From CAYYVK01 sp964475145 (lineage in GTDB: Archaea; Aenigmatarchaeota; Aenigmatarchaeia; CG10238-14; SCSR01), in contig CAYYVK010000028.1 of NCBI GenBank assembly GCA_964475145.1, forward strand, positions 1 to 5,602: DNA of 5,602 nucleotides, in the 5' to 3' direction. Shown piece by piece: positions 1 through 4,920 of the stretch. The position numbers and the translations under genes are program-made. Each line of letters begins with the position of its first letter. The stretch's first letter is position 1. Below the pieces are notes generated by a model, which did no database searches, was not told the DNA's origin, and worked only from the letters and a program-made list of their open reading frames with translations.

Positions 1-1368
1 CAGAGAGCTGTGATTACTTATCAAGAAGGATTAGAAAAGATGATCATAGCAGTAGACTTTAGAATGGCTTATGATAAAGCGGTTTGGATATTTCCTATTC
101 CTGCTAAACCACAAAGAGTAGTTATAGATGTAGTAACAGAATTTCCAACTTTTTATGGTAGAAGCGTAGAAGGGTATATCCAGCAGCCTGCAAAAAGAGC
201 TGCTCTAGGAATCGTTTATCCTTTTTTCATACCTACTCCAGTCATACCCGTAGAAGAATTCTATCCTAGGTATGGATATCCTATGGCTGAAGGAATAGGT
301 GTTGTTGTTCATGAGCATTTAGAGAAAGAAGGTGTTACTGTAGAGCTTGTGACTGCAGAGAGTGGAGATGCTCTCTACAACTACCTTTCAAGTAAAGGCT
401 TGAACGTACAAAGAAGTGCTATAAGTATTTTTGATGGCTACATAGGTAAAGAGTATAGTTTTGTAGTTGCTTGGATAACTGGTGTTCCTTCTTACTGTAC
501 TAACCATGCCCAATGTTCTCGAGCCTGCTCCGCTAATTGCCCGCCTAATATCTATGGTTGTTGTGTAAACGGGAACTTAGGGCAGTGTGATACTACAACA
601 GGAAAGTGTTACTGTGCATACAATGCAAGCTTTTGTGCTGGTTGTCCACCTTGTGATTATACAAAAGAATACTGCGACGGATATACAAAGAAATGTAGGC
701 CAAAGTATTATGAACCATTTGTATACCAGCAAGAAATACCTTACTACCTTTACCGGAAAAAGGTAGGCATATTCCTTACTTTTCCAACGGACAAAGTATT
801 CTATCCTCTGTTACCGACAAGTGTTTATGGGAGTAGATCGATACCAGTGAAACTCTACTTGCTAGATTATTTTGAGCCAAAGGTATATCCGGAAATCAAA
901 AGCTATGCTAAGACAAGCTACTATGTTCAAGATTATCTATCCACTAGCTTGAAAGAATTTTTCGGAGGCACTAGTGTGATGAACCTACCTTACACACAAC
1001 TAGAAATGAAAGCTCCGTCTAAGTATTTTGTGGACGATTTATGGTTTGAAAAGTCTGCACGAACAGAGCGTATAAGCTTCTTCATCTCTCATCAAACTTT
1101 AGCTACTTTCATCTTGCTTGTAATAGAATCTGTTATAGCAGGTGTTGTGAGTGGTTTCATAGTCTACCGTGAAGTGAAAAAGTTTGCTTTAATAGGACTA
1201 GCAAATGTTTTGACTGTAGTTGGTGTTTCAGTAGTAGTAATGCTCACAAAGACTGAAAAGAAGTTTGTAACGATAGATAGAAGAAAGCTAACCTTTATAA
1301 TAGTTTTCTCAATAGCATATGCGATAATTTCCCTGATTTTCTACCTCATGCTACCAACAATAATTTAA
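1..1368 (+). CDS. DUF2330-like surface protein with Cys-rich insert and three C-terminal TM helices (5' partial)
   Basis: The frame is open to the window edge, so the true start and the expected signal peptide lie outside; a GTG at 10 is only an internal start candidate, and numbering here begins there. The N-terminal part resembles DUF2330 from memory of the family: an AVITYQEGLEKMII-like strand, the PxPA-type motif WIFPIPAKP (26-34), an ALYNYLSSKGLNV helix, and the block FPTDKVFYPL (258-267). DUF2330 proteins are usually exported and their function is unknown. Between the halves sits a module with 14 cysteines from C163 to C229, an even number that fits extracellular disulfides (inferred). 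Three hydrophobic helices follow at about 364-386, 392-413 and 427-448, so the domain is probably membrane-anchored and faces outward. The stop lies 23 nt before the next small membrane-protein gene, which suggests co-expression. The family call is by recalled motif, not by search. Confidence 0.72.
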   Translation, partial: QRAVITYQEGLEKMIIAVDFRMAYDKAVWIFPIPAKPQRVVIDVVTEFPTFYGRSVEGYIQQPAKRAALGIVYPFFIPTPVIPVEEFYPRYGYPMAEGIGVVVHEHLEKEGVTVELVTAESGDALYNYLSSKGLNVQRSAISIFDGYIGKEYSFVVAWITGVPSYCTNHAQCSRACSANCPPNIYGCCVNGNLGQCDTTTGKCYCAYNASFCAGCPPCDYTKEYCDGYTKKCRPKYYEPFVYQQEIPYYLYRKKVGIFLTFPTDKVFYPLLPTSVYGSRSIPVKLYLLDYFEPKVYPEIKSYAKTSYYVQDYLSTSLKEFFGGTSVMNLPYTQLEMKAPSKYFVDDLWFEKSARTERISFFISHQTLATFILLVIESVIAGVVSGFIVYREVKKFALIGLANVLTVVGVSVVVMLTKTEKKFVTIDRRKLTFIIVFSIAYAIISLIFYLMLPTII

Positions 1369-1370
1369 AA
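1362..1370 (+). promoter_or_regulatory. Possible TATA-like box for the 86-residue membrane protein
   Basis: AATTTAAAA overlaps the stop codon of the upstream gene and is centred about 25 nt before the ATG at 1392. That is the spacing expected if transcription begins at or near the start codon. The region is AT-rich in general, so the match is weak. Confidence 0.25.
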
Positions 1371-1391
1371 AAGAAAAAACAAATAATTTTT

Positions 1392-1652
1392 ATGGTAAGC
1401 GTAGAAAAGCTTGGTTCAATAAGCCTTTTGCTAATAGGAATAGTGTTTCTACTTCAAGCAATAGGCATGATGTATGGGCTAGTAACAGTTGGGACAATCC
1501 TAGAAGCTGCAGGGAGTGCATATCGTTACTATGGCTCTTCAATGCCCAGCTTTACAACAATAATAGTTGTAGGTTGGGTATATGCAATCCTGCTGTTAAT
1601 CACAGGACTAGTAGCTTTGTTAGCAGGTGGAGCAAGCCTAATAGGAAAGTAG
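1392..1652 (+). CDS. Small two-helix membrane protein, unrecognised
   Basis: This 86-residue protein has two clear hydrophobic segments, at about 8-30 and 57-83. Between them is a short polar stretch rich in Gly, Ser and Tyr (about 40-55). The last helix ends in a small-residue patch (AGGASLIGK). I recognise no family. The ATG lies 24 nt after the stop of the DUF2330-like gene, on the same strand, so the two may form one unit and the products may act together at the membrane. No Shine-Dalgarno sequence precedes the ATG: the leader is A/T only apart from two bases. An AATTTAAAA box lies about 25 nt upstream, so a leaderless transcript of its own is also possible. The antisense frame over this gene is a shadow without membrane or domain logic. 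Confidence 0.75.
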   Translation: MVSVEKLGSISLLLIGIVFLLQAIGMMYGLVTVGTILEAAGSAYRYYGSSMPSFTTIIVVGWVYAILLLITGLVALLAGGASLIGK

Positions 1653-1701
1653 GGCTTGAAGTAGAAGAATAGAACGAAGGAAAAGAATTGCTTAGCGTTA
1701 T

Positions 1702-1720
1702 TTAATTTTTTTATTTTTTC
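1702..1720 (+). terminator. T-rich tract, likely archaeal terminator
   Basis: Seven Ts, one A and six Ts (1706-1719) follow the 86-residue gene by about 50 nt on the coding strand. Archaeal RNA polymerase commonly stops at such oligo-T tracts without a hairpin. No strong hairpin precedes it. It would end the 1-1652 transcript before it meets the convergent archease gene. Confidence 0.5.
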
Positions 1721-1733
1721 CCAGCTTTTTGTC

Positions 1734-1817
1734 ATGGCTCTATCTAGAGTTGTAATTGATATAGACCACTTGCCCAGAGTTAGAAAACTGAAAGTTAAGA
1801 CTAAATGTCCAGAATAA
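1734..1817 (+). CDS. Possible 27-codon small ORF
   Basis: The ORF reads ATG GCT CTA TCT AGA and so on to TAA, and encodes 27 residues. The peptide is basic, with an RVRKLKVKTK segment near its C-terminus. It occupies most of the gap between the T-tract and the archease gene, and its last 17 nt overlap the archease 3' end on the opposite strand. A TTATTTAATT stretch (1698-1707) is centred about 31 nt upstream and could be a promoter, but it merges with the presumed terminator. There is no Shine-Dalgarno sequence. The codons resemble those of the neighbours (AGA, ATA, GTA), but an ORF this short can arise by chance. It could also be the remnant of a longer gene. Confidence 0.2.
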   Translation: MALSRVVIDIDHLPRVRKLKVKTKCPE

Positions 1818-2220
1818 CTCTAGCTTTCCAAGTTTTATTCTTTTTAACCTCCAATTTGTGCATAGTAGCTGCTTTTACATGCGTCCTAGTTTCATGCTTC
1901 TCTCTATTCATCTCTTCTCCTTTACAAATTCCTTCTAGTTTGAAATTATTTTCGTCAACTTTTACTTTAAATTCTGAAAAAGCTAGGTTTTCTGAATCAA
2001 CGAAAACTAGTAAGCTGTTGAGCCAGCTGAACATTAGAGATTGTAAATCGTTCCCTTCAGCTTCAACTTTTCTTTCAATTTTTGGCTCAACTTGTTTCGT
2101 GTTTATCATAACCTCAAACATTGCTAGGGCAGCATTAGCAAAAAGCTCGTTCAAATCCTTACCATAAGCTTCGAAGGCTACATCAGCAGTAGTGATGTCT
2201 ATAAACCTAAACTTCCTCAT
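1801..2220 (-). CDS. Archease (RtcB RNA ligase cofactor)
   Basis: Archease activates RtcB, the GTP-dependent ligase that joins tRNA exons after endonuclease cleavage, by speeding RtcB guanylylation and allowing multiple turnover (established for the family). The 139-residue length is typical. Visible family features are the N-terminal TADVAFEAYG (11-20) followed by DLNELFANAALAMFEVM (22-38), the D58LQSLMFSWLNSLL helix with D75 after it, GEE (101-103) and KH (108-109), VKAATMH (115-121), and the terminal LDI with D138. D13 and D138 match the acidic residues expected at the metal site. The usual His of the HTAD motif is Thr here (TTAD). The ATG lies 24 nt after the stop of the prenyl synthase gene on the same strand, in an A/T-rich spacer without a Shine-Dalgarno sequence, so the two are probably one operon. 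The plus-strand frame over this gene is a Ser-rich shadow. Confidence 0.93.
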   Translation of the reverse strand: MRKFRFIDITTADVAFEAYGKDLNELFANAALAMFEVMINTKQVEPKIERKVEAEGNDLQSLMFSWLNSLLVFVDSENLAFSEFKVKVDENNFKLEGICKGEEMNREKHETRTHVKAATMHKLEVKKNKTWKARVILDI

Positions 2221-2244
2221 AGATATATTTTAGATTAGAAAAAT

Positions 2245-3360
2245 TTAGTAGGTTCTTGCACCAACGTACTCTGTTAAATCCTTGAGAAGATCTTCGTATT
2301 CCTTTTCTAAGCAAGCCCTTTCTATCAAGGCTTTACCTTTTTCTCCAAATTCCTCCATCATTTTTCTTAGTCTATCTACTGCTCCGCTTGAAAAAGCAGC
2401 ATCTATAGCTGAGTGAATTTCTTCTTCTGTCGCTCTTTTATTACCCCATGCTCTGAGAAAAGCTTTCTTTTCTTCCCTGCTACCCATCTCTAGAGTAGCA
2501 ACAACAAGAGGTGTAACTTTTCCGTCTTTTATATCACTTCCTACTGGTCTTCCTTTTACTCCGTCTATGTTGTTTTCTATCAAGTCATCTTTTATTTGGA
2601 AGCGCCAGTTGAAGTATTCTCTTGCCCACTTGCTCAAAGCTTTTTTCTGATATTCTTTTCCGTCAGAAAGTGTTAAGCCTATTAGAGCACACGCCTCAAA
2701 CAAAGCACCAGTCTTTTTTGTGTACATGTAAAGAACATCTTTTAGAGTAGTATCTTTCCTTCCTTCAAAGCTTAAGTCTAGCAATTGTCCTTCAGCAATT
2801 TCTTGTGCCCTGGTTGCTAGAATGCTAACAGCTTTAGTTTTTTGGTCTGGTCTAAAGTTAGAAGTACTTAACAAATGATAAGGAAGTAAGAGCAGTCTGT
2901 CGCCACTCTGAATAGCTGTATAATCTCCTTTTTCTACCGGCTTCTCCCCTCTTCCCAAAAAGTCTTTTCTTCTAGAATAAAAGTCGCTCCACAGCTTTCT
3001 GACAGTAGGCCTTCCAGACCTTATATCATCCCTATCTACAATATCGTCATGAACAAGAGTAGAGTTATGGAAAATCTCAACAGCACAAGCAGGCTGGAGC
3101 AACGATTCTAAGTCTTTGTAACCGTTACCTCTTGCTACTGTTATTAAAATAAACGGTCTTAGCCTTTTCCCTGGTCTTTCTACTATAAAGGTGTAATCAT
3201 AAGTGTATAAATTTTTGAGAATTTCTTTATAGCATTCACTTATCTTCAGCTTATCTATGCTCTTTAAAGGTTCTGAGAGGATTGTAGAAAGAGCTTGGTT
3301 AACTCGCTCAGCTATGTAAGAAAAACTGTTAAAAAAGTTTTTCTCGTCAATGTAAGGCAT
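2245..3360 (-). CDS. Polyprenyl (probably geranylgeranyl) diphosphate synthase
   Basis: This enzyme condenses isopentenyl diphosphate with allylic diphosphates to make the chains of archaeal membrane lipids. In order it shows PGKRLRP (63-69), the first Asp-rich motif HDDIVD (104-109), RSGRPTV (114-120), GD (153-154), KKTGALFEACALIG (215-228), and the second Asp-rich motif FQIKDDLIE (254-262). The conserved DGK motif (279-281) follows, then TPL. The residues at -4 and -5 from the first motif are T101 and S100. They are small, which fits a C20 or longer product (inferred). At 371 residues it is longer than the usual roughly 320-335. About 19 extra charged residues lie between PTV and GD (about 125-148). 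The third Asp of the second motif is replaced by Glu (E262). The start gives a normal N-terminus and sits about 26 nt from a TATA-like box. Archaeal homologues are called idsA or GGPP synthase; chain length cannot be read from the sequence. Confidence 0.95.
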   Translation of the reverse strand: MPYIDEKNFFNSFSYIAERVNQALSTILSEPLKSIDKLKISECYKEILKNLYTYDYTFIVERPGKRLRPFILITVARGNGYKDLESLLQPACAVEIFHNSTLVHDDIVDRDDIRSGRPTVRKLWSDFYSRRKDFLGRGEKPVEKGDYTAIQSGDRLLLLPYHLLSTSNFRPDQKTKAVSILATRAQEIAEGQLLDLSFEGRKDTTLKDVLYMYTKKTGALFEACALIGLTLSDGKEYQKKALSKWAREYFNWRFQIKDDLIENNIDGVKGRPVGSDIKDGKVTPLVVATLEMGSREEKKAFLRAWGNKRATEEEIHSAIDAAFSSGAVDRLRKMMEEFGEKGKALIERACLEKEYEDLLKDLTEYVGARTY

Positions 3361-3379
3361 AATAGAAGATTAAAAAGTA

Positions 3380-3395
3380 ATGTTTTTAAGCTTTA
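3380..3395 (-). promoter_or_regulatory. TATA-like box for the prenyl synthase/archease operon
   Basis: On the minus strand the sequence reads TAAAGCTTAAAAACAT. Its CTTAAAAA core is centred about 26 nt before the ATG at 3360, the normal archaeal TATA-to-start-site distance. The mRNA would therefore be nearly leaderless, consistent with the lack of a Shine-Dalgarno sequence. On the plus strand the same bases read TTTTTAAGC, about 30 nt before the G-run that begins the structured RNA, so the site could serve both directions. Confidence 0.45.
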
Positions 3396-3418
3396 GAAAA
3401 ACCAAAATTATTATAAAC

Positions 3419-3519
3419 GGGGGGAGGAAGTTTAGAATTCAGTAGCTCTATTAGCTACAGAAAGTGGCAATCTCTTCGGAGATTAGCCACGATTCCAAGA
3501 ATTCTAAACCTCGTACCCC
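3419..3519 (+). ncRNA. Candidate structured RNA with a three-way junction, family unknown
   Basis: The fold is read directly from the sequence. A basal stem pairs TTTAGAATTC (3431-3440) with GAATTCTAAA (3499-3508), optionally extended by G3430-C3509. Hairpin P2 pairs GTAGCT (3442-3447) with AGCTAC (3453-3458) around a 5-nt loop. Hairpin P3 pairs 3464-3474 with 3479-3490, has one bulged A (3485), and is capped by C(UUCG)G. Junction segments are A3441, AGAAA (3459-3463) and GATTCCAA (3491-3498). GGGG (3420-3423) pairs with CCCC (3516-3519) at the foot. The UUCG cap favours the plus strand. The region is more GC-rich than its AT-rich surroundings. A T-run (3523-3526) just downstream could end transcription. 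No match to tRNA, 5S, SRP, RNase P, box C/D, H/ACA or hammerhead signatures is apparent. The downstream gene has its own TATA box, so a role as its leader is less likely. Confidence 0.6.
3420..3519 (+). other. Possible bulge-helix-bulge (BHB) splicing motif
   Basis: The foot of the RNA stem fits the canonical archaeal splicing geometry. The outer helix is GGGG/CCCC (3420-3423 with 3516-3519). The 3-nt bulge GTA (3513-3515) is on the 3' strand next to the outer helix. The central helix is GAGG/CCTC (3424-3427 with 3509-3512). The 3-nt bulge AAG (3428-3430) is on the 5' strand next to the 10-bp inner helix. EndA normally cuts after the second bulge nucleotide, which would release 3430-3514 (85 nt) and leave exons ending GGAA and starting ACCCC. 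The competing pairing is G3430-C3509 with an open 6x6 internal loop. Cleavage itself is inferred. Confidence 0.45.
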
Positions 3520-3520
3520 A

Positions 3521-3528
3521 ACTTTTCC
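3521..3528 (+). terminator. Short T-run after the structured RNA
   Basis: ACTTTTCC follows the closing CCCC of the stem by 2 nt. It is short, but a T-run directly after a GC-closed stem is a reasonable end for a small RNA, and the next promoter begins only about 7 nt later. Confidence 0.25.
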
Positions 3529-3534
3529 TAAGAC

Positions 3535-3551
3535 CGAAAAGCTTATATAAG
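3535..3551 (+). promoter_or_regulatory. BRE/TATA promoter for the rightward gene
   Basis: CGAAAAGCTTATATAAG is a purine-rich BRE followed by a TATA box. It predicts a start site near 3570-3575. That leaves a leader of about 25-30 nt to the ATG at 3600, or about 50 nt to the ATG at 3624. It is the best-formed promoter in the window and separates the structured RNA from the gene to its right. Confidence 0.6.
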
Positions 3552-3623
3552 CCTAATTCTTATTAATCGTTAAGAGTTGAGATTTTTCTATGAAGCTTGA
3601 TGAAAAGCCTTAAAGGTAAGTAT

Positions 3624-4005
3624 ATGGGAGAAGAGCCGAAAATAGAAGGTTGGGGCCTGCTAGAACAGGCCCTTGAAGATGAAAGAACCTTGTATAAAGA
3701 TGTTATTCTTGAGACTGGATACTTCTGGGATAAAACATGGTTACCTGCTTATTCTCACGACGATAGAGGTTATGAAATTGCAGGCCCCATATACCAAACT
3801 ATTTCCAATAATTTTCAAAGGTTAAAAGGGATAACTGATTCTGTTAAGAATGTAATCCCTGCTATGGAGAAAGAACTCATGATTATGGAGAGATTAGAGA
3901 AGGATTTCATGGGACCGATAAAAGAGCTTATATACACAAAAGTGCCTAACACGCTAAGCGAAAGAGGAAATAAAAAAATCTTATTCCCTGAGGAATGGGT
4001 GGATA
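3624..4005 (+). CDS. Unrecognised helical protein, N-terminal part, cut by assembly gap
   Basis: I chose the ATG at 3624 because AAAGGT (3612-3617), a partial match to the archaeal Shine-Dalgarno, lies 6 nt upstream. An in-frame ATG at 3600 would add eight residues but has no such site. The visible 127 residues begin MGEEPKIEGWGLLEQALEDE. They contain an aromatic stretch (GYFWDKTWLPAY), then a long amphipathic region rich in Met, Glu, Lys and Leu (KELMIMERLEKDFMGPIKEL). They run into the gap after LFPEEWVD. There is no signal peptide or membrane helix, so it is probably cytosolic. I recognise no family. It may be one gene with the fragment at 4106-4345: the two are on the same strand and both are Lys/Arg/Glu-rich. 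Their frames differ across the nominal 100-N gap, but that length is a placeholder. Confidence 0.65.
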
Positions 4006-4105
4006 NNNNNNNNNNNNNNNNNNNNNNNNNNNNNNNNNNNNNNNNNNNNNNNNNNNNNNNNNNNNNNNNNNNNNNNNNNNNNNNNNNNNNNNNNNNNNNN
4101 NNNNN
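4006..4105. other. Assembly gap of exactly 100 N
   Basis: A run of exactly 100 unknown bases, the conventional filler for a scaffold join of unknown size. Both flanks are open reading frames on the plus strand. For them to form one uninterrupted ORF the true gap must be 2 modulo 3 bases long. Confidence 0.97.
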
Positions 4106-4345
4106 GACCCTAAGGAAATTTTACTAAACGAGATTCCTGAAAGAGGATTAGAAAGGGTAATTTTTAACCCAGCTGAAGATGTACGCAAGAAGATAGAACA
4201 TTCTCTCAGGATAAGAACACATAAAGATACTATGTGTACAGTAAATTCTCTAAGAATCAGGTTGGACCGCAAAAGGTTTAAGGAATATACCAAGGAAATA
4301 CTTAGGTTATGCGGATTGTTAGACTACCTCTCGTACATCATTTAA
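4106..4345 (+). CDS. C-terminal fragment of an unrecognised protein (5' end in gap)
   Basis: 79 codons are open from the edge of the gap to TAA. The peptide is strongly basic and helical (ERGLERVIFNPAEDVRKKIE, later RLDRKRFKEYTKEILRLC) and ends in a hydrophobic LLDYLSYII. There is no start codon with a credible site after the gap, so it most likely continues a gene that begins before or inside it, probably the one at 3624. The other two frames after the gap have early stops. Its TAA shares a TTAA with the stop of the convergent minus-strand gene, giving a 3-nt overlap. No family is recognised. Confidence 0.6.
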   Translation, partial: DPKEILLNEIPERGLERVIFNPAEDVRKKIEHSLRIRTHKDTMCTVNSLRIRLDRKRFKEYTKEILRLCGLLDYLSYII

Positions 4346-4872
4346 TAGTAAAGCGTAGCTAATACATTCAGCAAGTTTTCTGTAGTGGGATATCCTTCTT
4401 TTAACACTTCTTCAAAATCTGTAAAGGGTATGCCAAACCTCTCTGTCAAATTCTTTATAATCCTTATTTTTAGATATTCTTGGTATATTTTTGGCTTCTG
4501 TGCTACCAAATATTTCTTTTCCAACTTTTCTACTTCTTCTGCTATCTCTTTGGTGGATAAATCTTTAGTTTCATGTAGGAAGTTAGAAAATGGTACTGTC
4601 ATTCCTTCGAAAATAGTTTTTATACCGTATAACCTTTTCAATAGCTCATCTCTACTTAGCACTTCATCTAGAGACGTCTCTAGAGCTACTAATTTTGCTA
4701 ACCTTAGTATATGGGCTTCTCCTATCGTAATGGGTTCTTTAGGTTTATCGTGTAGATACACGAGTAAAATAGGACCTTTTTCTCTTTCAACCTTTATTTC
4801 AACCTTTTTAACCCTTGATCTGTCAATTCCATATCTTTCCAACTCTTCGTAAAATGCGTCTCTTGTTGACAT
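4342..4872 (-). CDS. Unrecognised 176-residue soluble protein
   Basis: The N-terminal part (about 20-50) looks like a beta-rich segment, VKKVEIKVEREKGPILLVYL followed by HDKPKEPITI. The rest looks helical, with a charged amphipathic stretch that may be a coiled coil (LSTKEIAEEVEKLEKKYLV, about 105-123) and a C-terminal FTDFEEVLKEG region. There is no signal peptide or membrane helix. The Glu/Lys balance is typical of thermophile cytosolic proteins. The plus-strand frame over the same DNA is Ser/Phe-rich and looks like a shadow. The ATG is preceded by AGGGGG with only three bases between, a poor but possible ribosome site. The upstream gene ends 48 nt away on the same strand, so read-through and an own promoter are both possible. 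I do not recognise the family. Confidence 0.75.
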   Translation of the reverse strand: MSTRDAFYEELERYGIDRSRVKKVEIKVEREKGPILLVYLHDKPKEPITIGEAHILRLAKLVALETSLDEVLSRDELLKRLYGIKTIFEGMTVPFSNFLHETKDLSTKEIAEEVEKLEKKYLVAQKPKIYQEYLKIRIIKNLTERFGIPFTDFEEVLKEGYPTTENLLNVLATLYY

Positions 4873-4896
4873 TTTCCCCCTAATAAAATTTTAACA

Positions 4897-4911
4897 GAAA
4901 AGCTTATAAAT
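4897..4911 (-). promoter_or_regulatory. TATA-like box upstream of the 176-residue gene, orientation uncertain
   Basis: On the minus strand CATTTATAAGCTTTT lies about 30-40 nt before the ATG at 4872. A start site near 4880 would give a leader just long enough for the AGGGGG. On the plus strand the same bases read AAAAGCTTATAAATG, closer to the BRE/TATA at 3535-3551, so a rightward promoter antisense to the next gene is an alternative. Confidence 0.4.
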
Positions 4912-4920
4912 GTTCTCAAA

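Noticed and set aside
1529..1735. Minus-strand ORF of 68 codons over the end of the 86-residue gene.
   Set aside because: It runs antisense to a credible membrane protein, and its first part is translated from the A/T-rich terminator tract.
1805..2167. Plus-strand ORF of 120 codons opposite archease.
   Set aside because: It is a Ser/Phe-rich mirror of a clearly recognised gene on the minus strand.
3424..3470. Small RNase P RNA, because of GAGGAAG and ACAGAAA strings like its conserved regions.
   Set aside because: The strings sit inside well-paired stems and short joins of a different fold, and the rest of the P4 pairing and the necessary length are missing.
3430..3514. Hammerhead ribozyme, suggested by a three-way junction with GAAA in a joining strand.
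   Set aside because: There is no CUGANGA core strand and no placed cleavage triplet, so only the topology agrees.
3400..3530. An intron-containing tRNA-Ser(GGA): the predicted exon-joined loop GAGGAAA has GGA at the anticodon positions.
   Set aside because: Position 33 would be A instead of U, and there is no acceptor stem, D-arm or T-arm in the AT-rich flanks.
3590..3613. Seven-residue upstream ORF (ATG AAG CTT ... TAA) in the leader of the 3624 gene, as a possible attenuator.
   Set aside because: Too short, no ribosome site and no alternative hairpins. In AT-rich DNA such mini-ORFs are common.
4385..4852. Plus-strand ORF of 155 codons opposite the 176-residue gene.
   Set aside because: Composition (Ser, Phe, Asn) is typical of an antisense shadow. 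The minus frame has balanced charged residues and a better start region.
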